The position numbers and the translations under genes were made by a program. This document shows, piece by piece, positions 40,562 to 47,238 of a stretch of DNA of 64,000 nt; positions within the stretch are counted from its first letter, which is position 1; every line of letters begins with the position of its first letter. Origin of the DNA: an uncultured bacterium (GTDB taxonomy: Bacteria; Cyanobacteriota; Vampirovibrionia; Gastranaerophilales; Gastranaerophilaceae); assembly GCA_948684385.1 (NCBI GenBank), contig CAPQCU010000003.1, positions 40,228 to 104,227 of the forward strand, read 5' to 3'. A model generated the notes under the pieces. It saw only the letters and a list, made by a program, of their open reading frames with translations, searched no databases and was not told where the DNA came from.

Positions 40562-40813
40562 ATGCAACATGTAAATAAAAATAATTCTATAATTTTTGGT
40601 AAACGGGTAAAAGAATTAAGATTGCAATTTTCACATTCTTTGGATGATTTTGTGATGCAAAGAGGTGGAATATCAACTGCAACTTGGAGTCGTGTGGAAA
40701 ACGGTAAAAATGATTTTAAACTTTCTACCATAATTACGGTTGCATCTCATTTGGAAACAACAGTATCAAAACTTTTTGAGGGCATTGATTTAGACTATAA
40801 TATTCTTGAATAA
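40562..40813 (+). CDS. XRE-family HTH regulator (second paralogue)
   Basis: 83 residues from the ATG at 40562 (MQHVNKNN). The helix-turn-helix is similar to its neighbour: GKRVKELRLQFSHSLDDFVM, STATWSRVENGKNDFKLS, TIITVASHLETTVSKLF, ending in DLDYNILE. The two genes probably arose by duplication. Its stop overlaps the -35 box of toxin-like unit A, so this regulator and the unit are directly linked. Confidence 0.87.
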   Translation: MQHVNKNNSIIFGKRVKELRLQFSHSLDDFVMQRGGISTATWSRVENGKNDFKLSTIITVASHLETTVSKLFEGIDLDYNILE

Positions 40814-40834
40814 TTGGAAAATTTATTATATAAT
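40806..40834 (+). promoter_or_regulatory. Promoter of unit A
   Basis: TTGAAT (40806-40811), 17-base spacer, TATAAT (40829-40834); the transcript would begin near GCAGGGT at 40841. Confidence 0.8.
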
Positions 40835-40840
40835 TATTAT

Positions 40841-41045
40841 GCAGGGTAAAAAGTACAACCGCTACTTTCCCGTCGGTGACAATCTACAATTGGACTAAAA
40901 TCGACGAAAGGAGGGTAACTATGGTAGTCGACAAAATAATAATGCTACTATTCGTAGCAACGCTATTCATAGTAGCACTTAAATTATTTAATCTACTGTA
41001 GGGTTTTCTGGCACTTGTCGAGGGTGCCACCCTGCTCCTTTATTA
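40841..41045 (+). other. Structured toxin-like mRNA unit A
   Basis: About 200-nt predicted RNA. The 5' GCAGGGT (40841-40847) pairs with 3' ACCCTGC (41029-41035). 5' hairpin CGTCG (40871-40875)/CGACG (40902-40906), extended past a CC bulge by CTTT/AAAG, reaches into the ribosome site AAAGGAGGG. 3' hairpin GGCAC/GTGCC (41010-41028). Tandem homologue B at 41147 keeps the plan with different stem bases. Confidence 0.7.
40921..41001 (+). CDS. 26-residue hydrophobic peptide (toxin-like), unit A
   Basis: AAAGGAGGG 5 bases before the ATG. The peptide begins MVVDKIIMLLF and is nonpolar to Leu20, then Lys21 and LFNLL. It has one predicted membrane helix and is the same size class as the unit C and D peptides, with Lys at the same position 21. 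On the opposite strand the codons form a 9-bp hairpin TGCTACTAT/ATAGTAGCA (40943-40951, 40969-40977), but its T run is weak. Toxin identity is inference. Confidence 0.72.
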   Translation: MVVDKIIMLLFVATLFIVALKLFNLL

Positions 41046-41110
41046 TTTACGATAAAGTGCATTTTGTCAAGGCTTCAACTTTTCATCATATGAATATAAA
41101 AATTAATATA

Positions 41111-41139
41111 TAGACATAATGAATTTGGTATAGTAATAT
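41111..41139 (+). promoter_or_regulatory. Promoter of unit B
   Basis: TAGACA (41111-41116), 17-base spacer, TAATAT (41134-41139), aligned with the unit A promoter relative to GCAGGGT at 41147. Weaker than A. Confidence 0.5.
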
Positions 41140-41216
41140 ATAATATGCAGGGTTAAAAGTAAACCATACTTTCCTCTTAGCCACAATCTACAATTGGAAA
41201 TATGACTAAGAAATAA

Positions 41217-41274
41217 TTGAAAAAACAATAATGCTATTACTAGCATTTTCAATTGCAGTAATAGCATTAAGCAT
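41217..41274 (-). ncRNA. Candidate antisense RNA in unit B
   Basis: Minus strand: TCGACA and GATAAT (41286-41281) with 18 bases between, then a perfect 12-bp hairpin AATGCTATTACT/AGTAATAGCATT (41230-41268) and, after ATTG, TTTTTT. RNA of ~57 nt antisense to the peptide region, same geometry as unit C. Confidence 0.55.
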
Positions 41275-41290
41275 TTATAAATTATCGTAG
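41231..41290 (+). pseudogene. Peptide remnant of unit B
   Basis: The frame homologous to the unit A peptide continues (MLLLAFSIAVIALS, then IYKLS) but the A start codon and ribosome site are gone. The only ATG matches Met8 of A and has no Shine-Dalgarno site. Probably not translated, or translated poorly; it may persist as RNA. Confidence 0.55.
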
Positions 41291-41363
41291 GGTTTTATGG
41301 CACTTGTCGAAGGTGCCACCCTGCTCCTTTATTATTTACGATTTAGTAAACTTTGTCAAGCTC

Positions 41364-43157
41364 TTATATGCTCTTGAACTTAACTAAATCCTGTTTTCTC
41401 ATTCTGATATTTTCAGGAGTGATTTCTACAAGCTCATCGTCACCGATGTATTCAAGACAATCTTCAAGCGAAAGCTCTTTATGTGCCTGTAAAGTTACCA
41501 TAACGTCAGCTGTTGCGCTTCTCATGTTGGTTAATTTCTTTGTCTTGCAAATGTTTACAACGATATCTTGCGGTCTGTTGCCTTCGCCGATTATCATTCC
41601 GCGGTAAACTTTTGTCTTAGGTGTTACAAAGAACACGCCTCTGTCTTCAAATTGAGCCAATGCGTAAGGAATAGCTTCTCCCTGTTCGTGAGCAAGAATT
41701 GAACCGCTTCTCTGTTTTGGAATGTCTCCCGCAAAAGGTTTGTACTCATCAAATGTGTGGTACATAATGCCTTCACCGCGGGTCATACGGATGAATTCTG
41801 TGCGGAAACCAATTAGACCTCTTGCAGGGATTGAAAACTTCATACTTGTTCTGTTATTGTTGTTTTGCATTTCAAGCATTGTAGCTTTTCTTCCGGAAAG
41901 CCTGTCAATACAAGAACCTGCGTATTCTTCAGGGACATCAATGAGCAAGTTTTCGAACGGTTCTTGAAGATTTTCTCCTTCTCCTTTGTAAATAACTTCC
42001 GGCTTAGAAACCTGAAATTCGTAACCTTCTCTTCTCATTGTTTCGATTAAAACACCGAGGTGTAGCTCGCCTCTGCCACTTACTTTGAAACAATCAGTTG
42101 AGTCAGTGTCTTCTACTCTCAAACTTACGTTTTTTTCAAGCTCGTCATAAAGTCTTTTTCTAAGCTGTCTTGAAGTTACAAACTTACCTTCCTGACCTGC
42201 AAACGGGCTGTCATTTACAGAAAAATTCATCTGTAAAGTCGGCTCGTCAACTTTAATTAATGGTAAAGCAGCGATGTTGTTCGGGTCACAAAGTGTTTCA
42301 CCGATTTGTATATCAGGGAAACCTGCAATACCTACAATGTCGCCTGCTTCAGCAGAGTCTATTTCAACTCTTCCAAGGTCTTTGAACCCGAAAAGCTTTG
42401 TGATTTTACCGCGGCTTACTTCGCCTTCTGCGTTAATCCAGGCAACCTGATCTTGAGAATGAACCACCCCGTTAACAACACGGCCGATTACAATTCTTCC
42501 TACATATTCGTTGTAATCAAGAGTTGTTGCTCTGAATTGGAACGGTTTTGTTGAGTCTCCAGCCGGTTCTTGAATATTTTCTAAAATACAGTCAAGAAGA
42601 GGAACCATGTCTTTCTTTTCATCATTAAGATGTTTGATTGCAAAACCGTTTAATGAACTTGCGTATATGTAAGGGAAGTCAATTAAGTCTTCTCTGTCTG
42701 TTAGTTCTGTGAACAAGTCGAAAACTTTGTCTAAAGTTCCGTCAGGGTCTCCTGCCGGTTTGTCGATTTTATTAATTACAACAATAATTTTTATGCCGAG
42801 TTCAAGCGCTTTAGAAAGCACAAATCTTGTTTGCGGCATCGGGCCTTCTGCTGCGTCAACGATTAGAAGCGCGCCGTCTACCATTCCTAAAACACGTTCA
42901 ACTTCACCGCCGAAATCTGCGTGCCCCGGTGTGTCGACTACGTTAATTTTTGTTCCTTTATAATCGATTGAAATATTTTTAGAAAGGATTGTAATCCCTC
43001 TTTCTCTTTCCAAATCGTTGCTGTCAAGAACTCGTTCCTGAACCTGTTGATTTTCTCTAAAAGCACCGCTTTGTTTAAGCATGCAGTCAACTAAGGTAGT
43101 TTTACCGTGGTCAACGTGAGCTATAATTGCGATATTACGTATATTTTTAGCTGTCAT
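41364..43157 (-). CDS. typA: Ribosome-associated GTPase TypA/BipA
   Basis: 597 residues, translational GTPase: G1 AHVDHGKTTLVD (~14-25), G2 region RERGITI, G3 DTPGHADFGGEV, G4 NKIDKPAGDPD, then EF-G-like domains and the BipA-specific C-terminus (GYEFQVSKPEVIYK, HTFDEYKPFAGDIPKQRSGS). Binds ribosomes under stress and low temperature and helps 50S assembly. Length is typical (~600). Stands alone on the minus strand. Confidence 0.97.
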   Translation of the reverse strand: MTAKNIRNIAIIAHVDHGKTTLVDCMLKQSGAFRENQQVQERVLDSNDLERERGITILSKNISIDYKGTKINVVDTPGHADFGGEVERVLGMVDGALLIVDAAEGPMPQTRFVLSKALELGIKIIVVINKIDKPAGDPDGTLDKVFDLFTELTDREDLIDFPYIYASSLNGFAIKHLNDEKKDMVPLLDCILENIQEPAGDSTKPFQFRATTLDYNEYVGRIVIGRVVNGVVHSQDQVAWINAEGEVSRGKITKLFGFKDLGRVEIDSAEAGDIVGIAGFPDIQIGETLCDPNNIAALPLIKVDEPTLQMNFSVNDSPFAGQEGKFVTSRQLRKRLYDELEKNVSLRVEDTDSTDCFKVSGRGELHLGVLIETMRREGYEFQVSKPEVIYKGEGENLQEPFENLLIDVPEEYAGSCIDRLSGRKATMLEMQNNNNRTSMKFSIPARGLIGFRTEFIRMTRGEGIMYHTFDEYKPFAGDIPKQRSGSILAHEQGEAIPYALAQFEDRGVFFVTPKTKVYRGMIIGEGNRPQDIVVNICKTKKLTNMRSATADVMVTLQAHKELSLEDCLEYIGDDELVEITPENIRMRKQDLVKFKSI

Positions 43158-43535
43158 AATTCCATTCCCTATATTTAATTTCGTCTAGTGTCATTTTTAC
43201 ACTTATATTGTAAATCATCAAGGTGAAATTACAATATTTTTAACCCATGCAAATATCGTTACAAATCTTTACTTATACTAAATGGCATGCAAACATGGTC
43301 ATGGCATGCGTTTTCATGATTTAAATCGCTGTAACCATGCAGCAACAGGGGTTGAGCATGTCTCGAAAAACCAGGTGTCAGCAAGATTGTGGCTTTGCAA
43401 CATCTTTAAGAAATCGTTACATTTACAGTTTTATGGGTTGTAAAAGCTTTCTGAGTCTATATAATTAAAATATGCAAGGGAGCGAGAGTCCCTTTTAAAT
43501 AGTTAAAATCACAAATTTATATTCGGGAGGAATAA
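43158..43535. other. Intergenic region with TGGCATGC repeats
   Basis: 378 bases without a gene. It holds a probable typA promoter (minus: TTGTAA, 16 bases, TACAAT near 43225), two ATGGCATGC copies 19 bases apart (43282-43290, 43301-43309), and the promoter and leader of the next gene. I see no convincing RNA gene in 43310-43430. Confidence 0.5.
43442..43510 (+). promoter_or_regulatory. Promoter and leader hairpin of Cys-rich gene
   Basis: TTGTAA, 16 bases, TATAAT (near 43460), then a leader starting around GCAAGGGA with hairpin AAGGGA-gcgagag-TCCCTT. GGGAGG precedes the GTG start. Confidence 0.6.
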
Positions 43536-43751
43536 GTGTTTAAGAGTCGTGATATGGGGAGAGCTATTGCCGTAAAAAGATGGACACCTACGGCATTAGA
43601 ATGTTACAAACGCGGTTGTGTATGTGAAGGTTGTTTCTACAGTGATTTTTTTAGCGCTACTGCTCAGAAATGTCAGATGAAAGCTGCTGTTCTCGAACTT
43701 GTCAGAACAATTGGCGCACCTAATGTTGAAATGCCTCAGATTTTAGAGTAA
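43536..43751 (+). CDS. Small Cys-rich conserved protein
   Basis: 71 residues from a GTG with GGGAGG 5 bases upstream. Basic N-terminus (SRDMGRAIAVKRWTPTALE) followed by a Cys cluster (CYKRGCVCEGCFYSDFF) and another Cys (QKCQMKAAV). Five Cys could bind zinc or an Fe-S cluster. The basic start and Cys knuckle suggest nucleic-acid binding (inference). Family not recognised. The hpf gene follows after 62 bases. Confidence 0.75.
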   Translation: MFKSRDMGRAIAVKRWTPTALECYKRGCVCEGCFYSDFFSATAQKCQMKAAVLELVRTIGAPNVEMPQILE

Positions 43752-43813
43752 AACCACTTTAAAAATTTGAAAAAATAGTGTACAATAAAAAGGTAGTACA
43801 TTAGGAGGTGTAA

Positions 43814-44167
43814 ATGCATATACACGTAAACGGTAAAAACATTGAGATTACAGATGCAATCAAAGCTTATGTAAAGGAAAAAATCGGTAAAGTTGCTAAT
43901 CATTATGATCAGATTACCGGCATTGATGTAGTTCTTTCTGTAATCAAAAATCCGGCAGCAACAGGTAAACACGTGGCAGAAGTATCCTGCAAAATGAACA
44001 CAGGTGTTGTTCACTGTGAAGAAGCTGCTGAATCTATGTATGCAAGCATCGATTTGTTAGCTGACAAATTGTCAAGACAGGTTCAAAAGTTTAAAGACAA
44101 AGCCCTTTCTTCAGACAAGTCTTCTATCAGAAATGCTGAAGAAAAAGAGGAAGTTGCAGAAAGCTAG
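43814..44167 (+). CDS. hpf: Ribosome hibernation promoting factor (short HPF)
   Basis: 117 residues; AGGAGGTG precedes the ATG. HPF/RaiA fold: MHIHVNGKNIEITDAIKAYV, KIGKVANHYDQI, AEVSCKMNTGVVHCEEAAES, MYASIDLLADKLSRQVQKFKDK. It blocks the A and P sites of inactive ribosomes. Lacks the C-terminal domain of long HPF, so dimerisation to 100S would need another factor. C-terminus Ser/Glu-rich. Confidence 0.93.
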   Translation: MHIHVNGKNIEITDAIKAYVKEKIGKVANHYDQITGIDVVLSVIKNPAATGKHVAEVSCKMNTGVVHCEEAAESMYASIDLLADKLSRQVQKFKDKALSSDKSSIRNAEEKEEVAES

Positions 44168-44198
44168 CGGGCAGGGTGGTAAAACCCGGAATATTAAG

Positions 44199-44993
44199 AT
44201 GATTAACAACAAGAAAATTATAGTAATAATGCCTGCTTATAATGCAGAAAAAACTTTAGAAAAAACATATAATGAGATTTATCAAAATTTCGTCGACGAG
44301 ATTATCCTTGTCGACGATTTCTCTTCGGATAATACTAAAGAGATTGCAAAAGATTTGAACATAACAACAATTGTTCATGAAAAAAATAAAGGATATGGCG
44401 GAAATCAGAAATCCTGTTACAGAGCGGCTTTGAAAGCCGGAGCAGATATTGTAATAATGCTCCATCCGGATTATCAGTATACTCCGAAACTTCTGCCTGC
44501 AATTGCTTCTATGATGGCTTTCGGTGAGTATGATGCGGTAATCGCTTCAAGAATGCTGGGTAACTCGGCTTTAAAAGGCGGAATGCCTATGTATAAGTTT
44601 GTTTCAAACAGGTTTTTAACAGAATTTGAAAATGCTCTTATTGGTGAAAAACTTTCAGAGTATCATACCGGATTTAGAGGATTTACGAGAGAAATTCTTG
44701 AAAAGTTACCTTTGGAAGATTGCAGCGACGATTTTATTTTTGATAATGAAATGCTTGCGCTTATTCTTTTTAACGGGTATAAGATTGGTGAAATTTCTTG
44801 TCCGACAAAATATTTTGCTGAGGCTTCGTCAATAAATTTTATCCGTTCATGCAAATACGGACTTGAAGTACTTGGTGTAAGTTTGAAATACAGACTTGCA
44901 AAGATGGGGTGTAAGGTAAAATTATTTAACAGCGACGGAAGAGTGTTAGATACTGAAAAAGAGCTGGTTTATTATAATAAAAGGCAAGGTTAA
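44199..44993 (+). CDS. Family 2 glycosyltransferase
   Basis: 264 residues from the ATG at 44199. GT-A fold: KIIVIMPAYNAEKTLEKTY, EIILVDDFSSDNT, HEKNKGYGGNQKSC, and a metal-binding site HPDYQYTP in place of the more usual DxD. C-terminal YHTGFRGFTREILEKLP fits dolichyl-phosphate mannose/glucose synthase-like and polysaccharide enzymes. No membrane helix is visible. Donor and acceptor unknown. Its stop overlaps the next start (TAATG). Confidence 0.9.
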   Translation: MINNKKIIVIMPAYNAEKTLEKTYNEIYQNFVDEIILVDDFSSDNTKEIAKDLNITTIVHEKNKGYGGNQKSCYRAALKAGADIVIMLHPDYQYTPKLLPAIASMMAFGEYDAVIASRMLGNSALKGGMPMYKFVSNRFLTEFENALIGEKLSEYHTGFRGFTREILEKLPLEDCSDDFIFDNEMLALILFNGYKIGEISCPTKYFAEASSINFIRSCKYGLEVLGVSLKYRLAKMGCKVKLFNSDGRVLDTEKELVYYNKRQG

Positions 44994-45547
44994 TGAGGAG
45001 ATTTTTAATAATTTTGGCGGCTATTATCCTGTTGATAATGTGCTTAAAAAATGACAAAGGATATGTAATAGAAGGTGATATGATTGTGGGAGGTGAAAAA
45101 ATGCCTTTCAAATCTTATGTTGCCGATAAAAAATGGCGTACGGAGTATTTGTCTGCAAAAGGAGCTTATACTTTTTTGTATAACGGGAAAAAGTTTTATT
45201 CTTATAGCTCAGATTCTAAGAATGCAAAAAGTTTTAACTTTAGTGAAAATGATATTCAGCAAAGAAATCCGATTAACCCGCTTCTGAACTGGAGAGATGG
45301 AGGTTCTGTAACTACAAGAATTCCTAACGGAATTTCTGTAAATCAAAGAGTGACTTCTAAGAGAACAAATATCAACGGGTTTGATTGTGTATTGATTAAT
45401 CTTTCAAGCTCAAGAACAGCGTGTGTAAGCGAAGAATACGGGTTTGCGGTTTATTTGAAGCATAATAACAGCGTTTTGAGTGTAAACAGTGTTGAACCTT
45501 TAAAAGACCGGAATATTTTCAAACTCCAGCGAAGGAGGGGTAAATGA
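44993..45547 (+). CDS. Membrane-anchored or secreted protein of unknown function
   Basis: 184 residues with an N-terminal signal or anchor (FLIILAAIILLIMCLK; the Cys could be a lipobox variant but the context is poor). The rest is beta-rich: GDMIVGGEKMPFKSYVADKK, YLSAKGAYTFLYNGKKFYSY, NGFDCVLINLSSSRTACV. It resembles DUF4412/LolA-like outer-envelope proteins in style only. Coupled by ATGA overlap to rdgB and by 1 base to the glycosyltransferase, so it lies in the same operon. Confidence 0.78.
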   Translation: MRRFLIILAAIILLIMCLKNDKGYVIEGDMIVGGEKMPFKSYVADKKWRTEYLSAKGAYTFLYNGKKFYSYSSDSKNAKSFNFSENDIQQRNPINPLLNWRDGGSVTTRIPNGISVNQRVTSKRTNINGFDCVLINLSSSRTACVSEEYGFAVYLKHNNSVLSVNSVEPLKDRNIFKLQRRRGK

Positions 45548-46116
45548 GAATTGTTTTAGCATCATCAAATCCGCATAAAGTAAAAGAAATGAATGAAATT
45601 GTTTCAAACACAGGCTTAGAGTTTGTCTTGCCTCCTCACGGGTTTGACCCTGTTGAAGACGGAGAGACTTTTGAAGAAAACTCTAAAATCAAAGCACTTG
45701 CAGCGTGGGGGCTTACTAAAACTTGGACTCTTGCTGATGATTCAGGGCTTTGTATTAAAGCGCTTGGCGGAAAACCGGGGATTTATTCTGCAAGGTATGC
45801 TGAGACTCCTCAGAAAAGGATTGAACGGGTTTTGAGTGAAATGGAAGGGGTTAAAGACAGAGAGGCAGAATTTGTTTGTGCAATGACTCTTGTCAATCCT
45901 GAAGGAGAGGTTGAGTTTGCGTACAAAGGTGCTTGCAGAGGAAGCATTACTCAGGAAGCTTCCGGCTCAAACGGGTTTGGATATGACCCGATTTTTCTTT
46001 TGGAAGGAAGAGATGTTACGATGGCTGAGCTTAGTGAAAGCGAAAAAAACAGGATTTCGCACCGCTCAGTTGCCTTAAGAGAAGTAATTAAATACCTTAC
46101 TAATCGTTTTCAATAA
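45544..46116 (+). CDS. rdgB: XTP/dITP pyrophosphatase (RdgB/HAM1)
   Basis: 190 residues. Signature SSNPHKVKEMNEIV (substrate binding, ~6-19), ETFEENSKIKALAAW, the catalytic ADDSGLCIKALGGKPGIYSARY, and GFGYDPIFL, SHRSVAL. It removes deaminated purine nucleotides (ITP, XTP) from the pool. The ATG lies in AGGAGGGGTAAATGA, where ribosome site, upstream stop and start are merged. It overlaps the convergent gene by 17 bases. Confidence 0.95.
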   Translation: MRIVLASSNPHKVKEMNEIVSNTGLEFVLPPHGFDPVEDGETFEENSKIKALAAWGLTKTWTLADDSGLCIKALGGKPGIYSARYAETPQKRIERVLSEMEGVKDREAEFVCAMTLVNPEGEVEFAYKGACRGSITQEASGSNGFGYDPIFLLEGRDVTMAELSESEKNRISHRSVALREVIKYLTNRFQ

Positions 46117-46882
46117 TTAAGTTCATAAATTCGATGTCGTCAAAGTCAACATAAGCAGTCTGCATAAGGTTTCTGCCGGTTTTAATTGTGATTTCGTTTA
46201 CCTGATTTTTCTTAATTAAGCTTGGCGGGAGTTTGATTTTTTGCCCGTCACCGTTAACCTGTATCTCTGAAATTTTATTTCCGTTAAAATAAACTTCCGG
46301 AGGAGAAGCGAATGCGTTAGGAATTTTATTTTGACCCATTGAACGTGCCATTGCGGTGTCTATACCGATAATTGAGCCGATTACGAGGTAAACCGGTTTT
46401 GCAAGGTTCAGGTTTTTAAGCGTAAATCTTTTTGTATAAAAAGGCCCGATTGCCTGCATTCTAAACTCTCCGGCGTTAGCTGAAAGGTCTGAATAGCTGT
46501 CGTCGCCTAAATGGTACATATTAGCGTCAAGCGCGAGGTCTGTAGCGTTTGATTTTTCGATACCTACAACGATTGGTGCTTCAAGAGTTTTGTCGTTTAT
46601 TGTCATTGTAAAAGGTTTGTAATTTTCTTTTTTGACAGACATAATACTCGGGCCGGTTATTTGCGTATCAAGCTCAAAATATCCGCTGGAGTCGGTTTGA
46701 GTTGAATAATGCTGCTTGGGAAGGCTTACTTGCGCGCCTCCGACTCCCTGACCGGTTTTTTTGTCAATAATACGGCTTGAGTTTCCGCTTCCCTGTTCTG
46801 CAACCCCGCCTTGAATAGTGGCTGCGCTAATCGGAAGCGAAGCGAATATTAGTAATAAAAAAATGCTCAAAACTTTTTTCAT
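46100..46882 (-). CDS. Secreted protein with carboxypeptidase-regulatory-like domain
   Basis: 260 residues. Signal peptide ~1-20 (VLSIFLLLIFASLPISAA). Residues ~35-110 look like a CarboxypepD_reg/Ig-like beta domain (IIDKKTGQGVGGAQVSLPKQ, TDSSGYFELDTQ, IMSVKKENYKPFTMTI). The C-terminal half is beta-rich and may bind carbohydrate or protein (inference). No anchor is visible. Overlaps rdgB tail to tail. Confidence 0.8.
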   Translation of the reverse strand: MKKVLSIFLLLIFASLPISAATIQGGVAEQGSGNSSRIIDKKTGQGVGGAQVSLPKQHYSTQTDSSGYFELDTQITGPSIMSVKKENYKPFTMTINDKTLEAPIVVGIEKSNATDLALDANMYHLGDDSYSDLSANAGEFRMQAIGPFYTKRFTLKNLNLAKPVYLVIGSIIGIDTAMARSMGQNKIPNAFASPPEVYFNGNKISEIQVNGDGQKIKLPPSLIKKNQVNEITIKTGRNLMQTAYVDFDDIEFMNLIIEND

Positions 46883-46972
46883 ACGATTATTATCCTTTTT
46901 GCAAACAACTCTTGAAATTAGTCATTTGTATAAGGTTTAAGGATAATTTTCGAAAAGTAAATTCTGCTTGTA

Positions 46973-47001
46973 TTGAAAATCTAATTTAGATGGGTTATAA
47001 T
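46973..47001 (+). promoter_or_regulatory. Near-consensus promoter of small RNA (unit E)
   Basis: TTGAAA (46973-46978), 17-base spacer, TATAAT (46996-47001). Confidence 0.82.
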
Positions 47002-47007
47002 GTAAAT

Positions 47008-47087
47008 ATCAGGGGCGGGAGTTGCTGCTCCCATCAACTGTAAATGGCTAAAGTAGCGCTTATCTGTTAAGATAGGTGCTATTTTTT
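47008..47087 (+). ncRNA. Candidate ~80-nt small RNA, antisense to unit E peptide
   Basis: Starts just after a strong promoter and ends at a strong terminator: TAGC-gct-TATCT/AGATA-ggt-GCTA (47054-47081) followed by TTTTTT. 5' hairpin GGGAG-ttgctg-CTCCC. No good reading frame. Its 3' part is antisense to the end of the minus-strand peptide gene. It also contains ATGGCTAAAGTA (47044-47055), repeated at 47174-47185, so it is complementary to the peptide mRNA at two places. Confidence 0.68.
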
Positions 47088-47140
47088 ATTGTGAATAAAA
47101 TCAAAAAAATCATTATTAATGTTAAATTGATGTTTTCCAT
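47060..47140 (-). CDS. 26-residue hydrophobic peptide, unit E
   Basis: AAAGGGGG six bases before the ATG at 47140. The peptide begins MENINLTLIMIFLILF, then TIK and a short polar end (NSTYLNR): one membrane helix with a basic tail. The mRNA promoter is uncertain (TTAAAA, 17 bases, TAGTAT near 47210); read-through from murG, whose stop is 98 bases upstream, is possible. The 3' GCCCC could pair with the G-rich ribosome site. Not visibly homologous to units A-D, but the same plan. Confidence 0.55.
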   Translation of the reverse strand: MENINLTLIMIFLILFTIKNSTYLNR

Positions 47141-47238
47141 AATAAGCCCCCTTTCGTTAAAACTATCAGCTCTATGGCTAAAGTAAATTGTTGTGCTGAA
47201 GTTTTTTAAAAAGATACTAGACCCTTTGATATTCAATT

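Larger units (their letters stand above)
41147..41340 (+). other. Structured RNA unit B, tandem copy of A
   Basis: Closing pair GCAGGGT (41147-41153)/ACCCTGC (41318-41324); 5' hairpin TCTTAG (41175-41180)/CTAAGA (41206-41211) around the same loop CAATCTACAATTGGA as in A; 3' hairpin GGCAC/GTGCC. The stem differs from A by paired changes. The ribosome site of A is replaced by an A-rich stretch. Confidence 0.65.

Noticed and set aside
43310..43440. Possible structural RNA (SRP or 6S) in the typA intergenic region
   Set aside because: I could not find the conserved SRP GGAA/AGCA core or a 6S-like long bulged hairpin.
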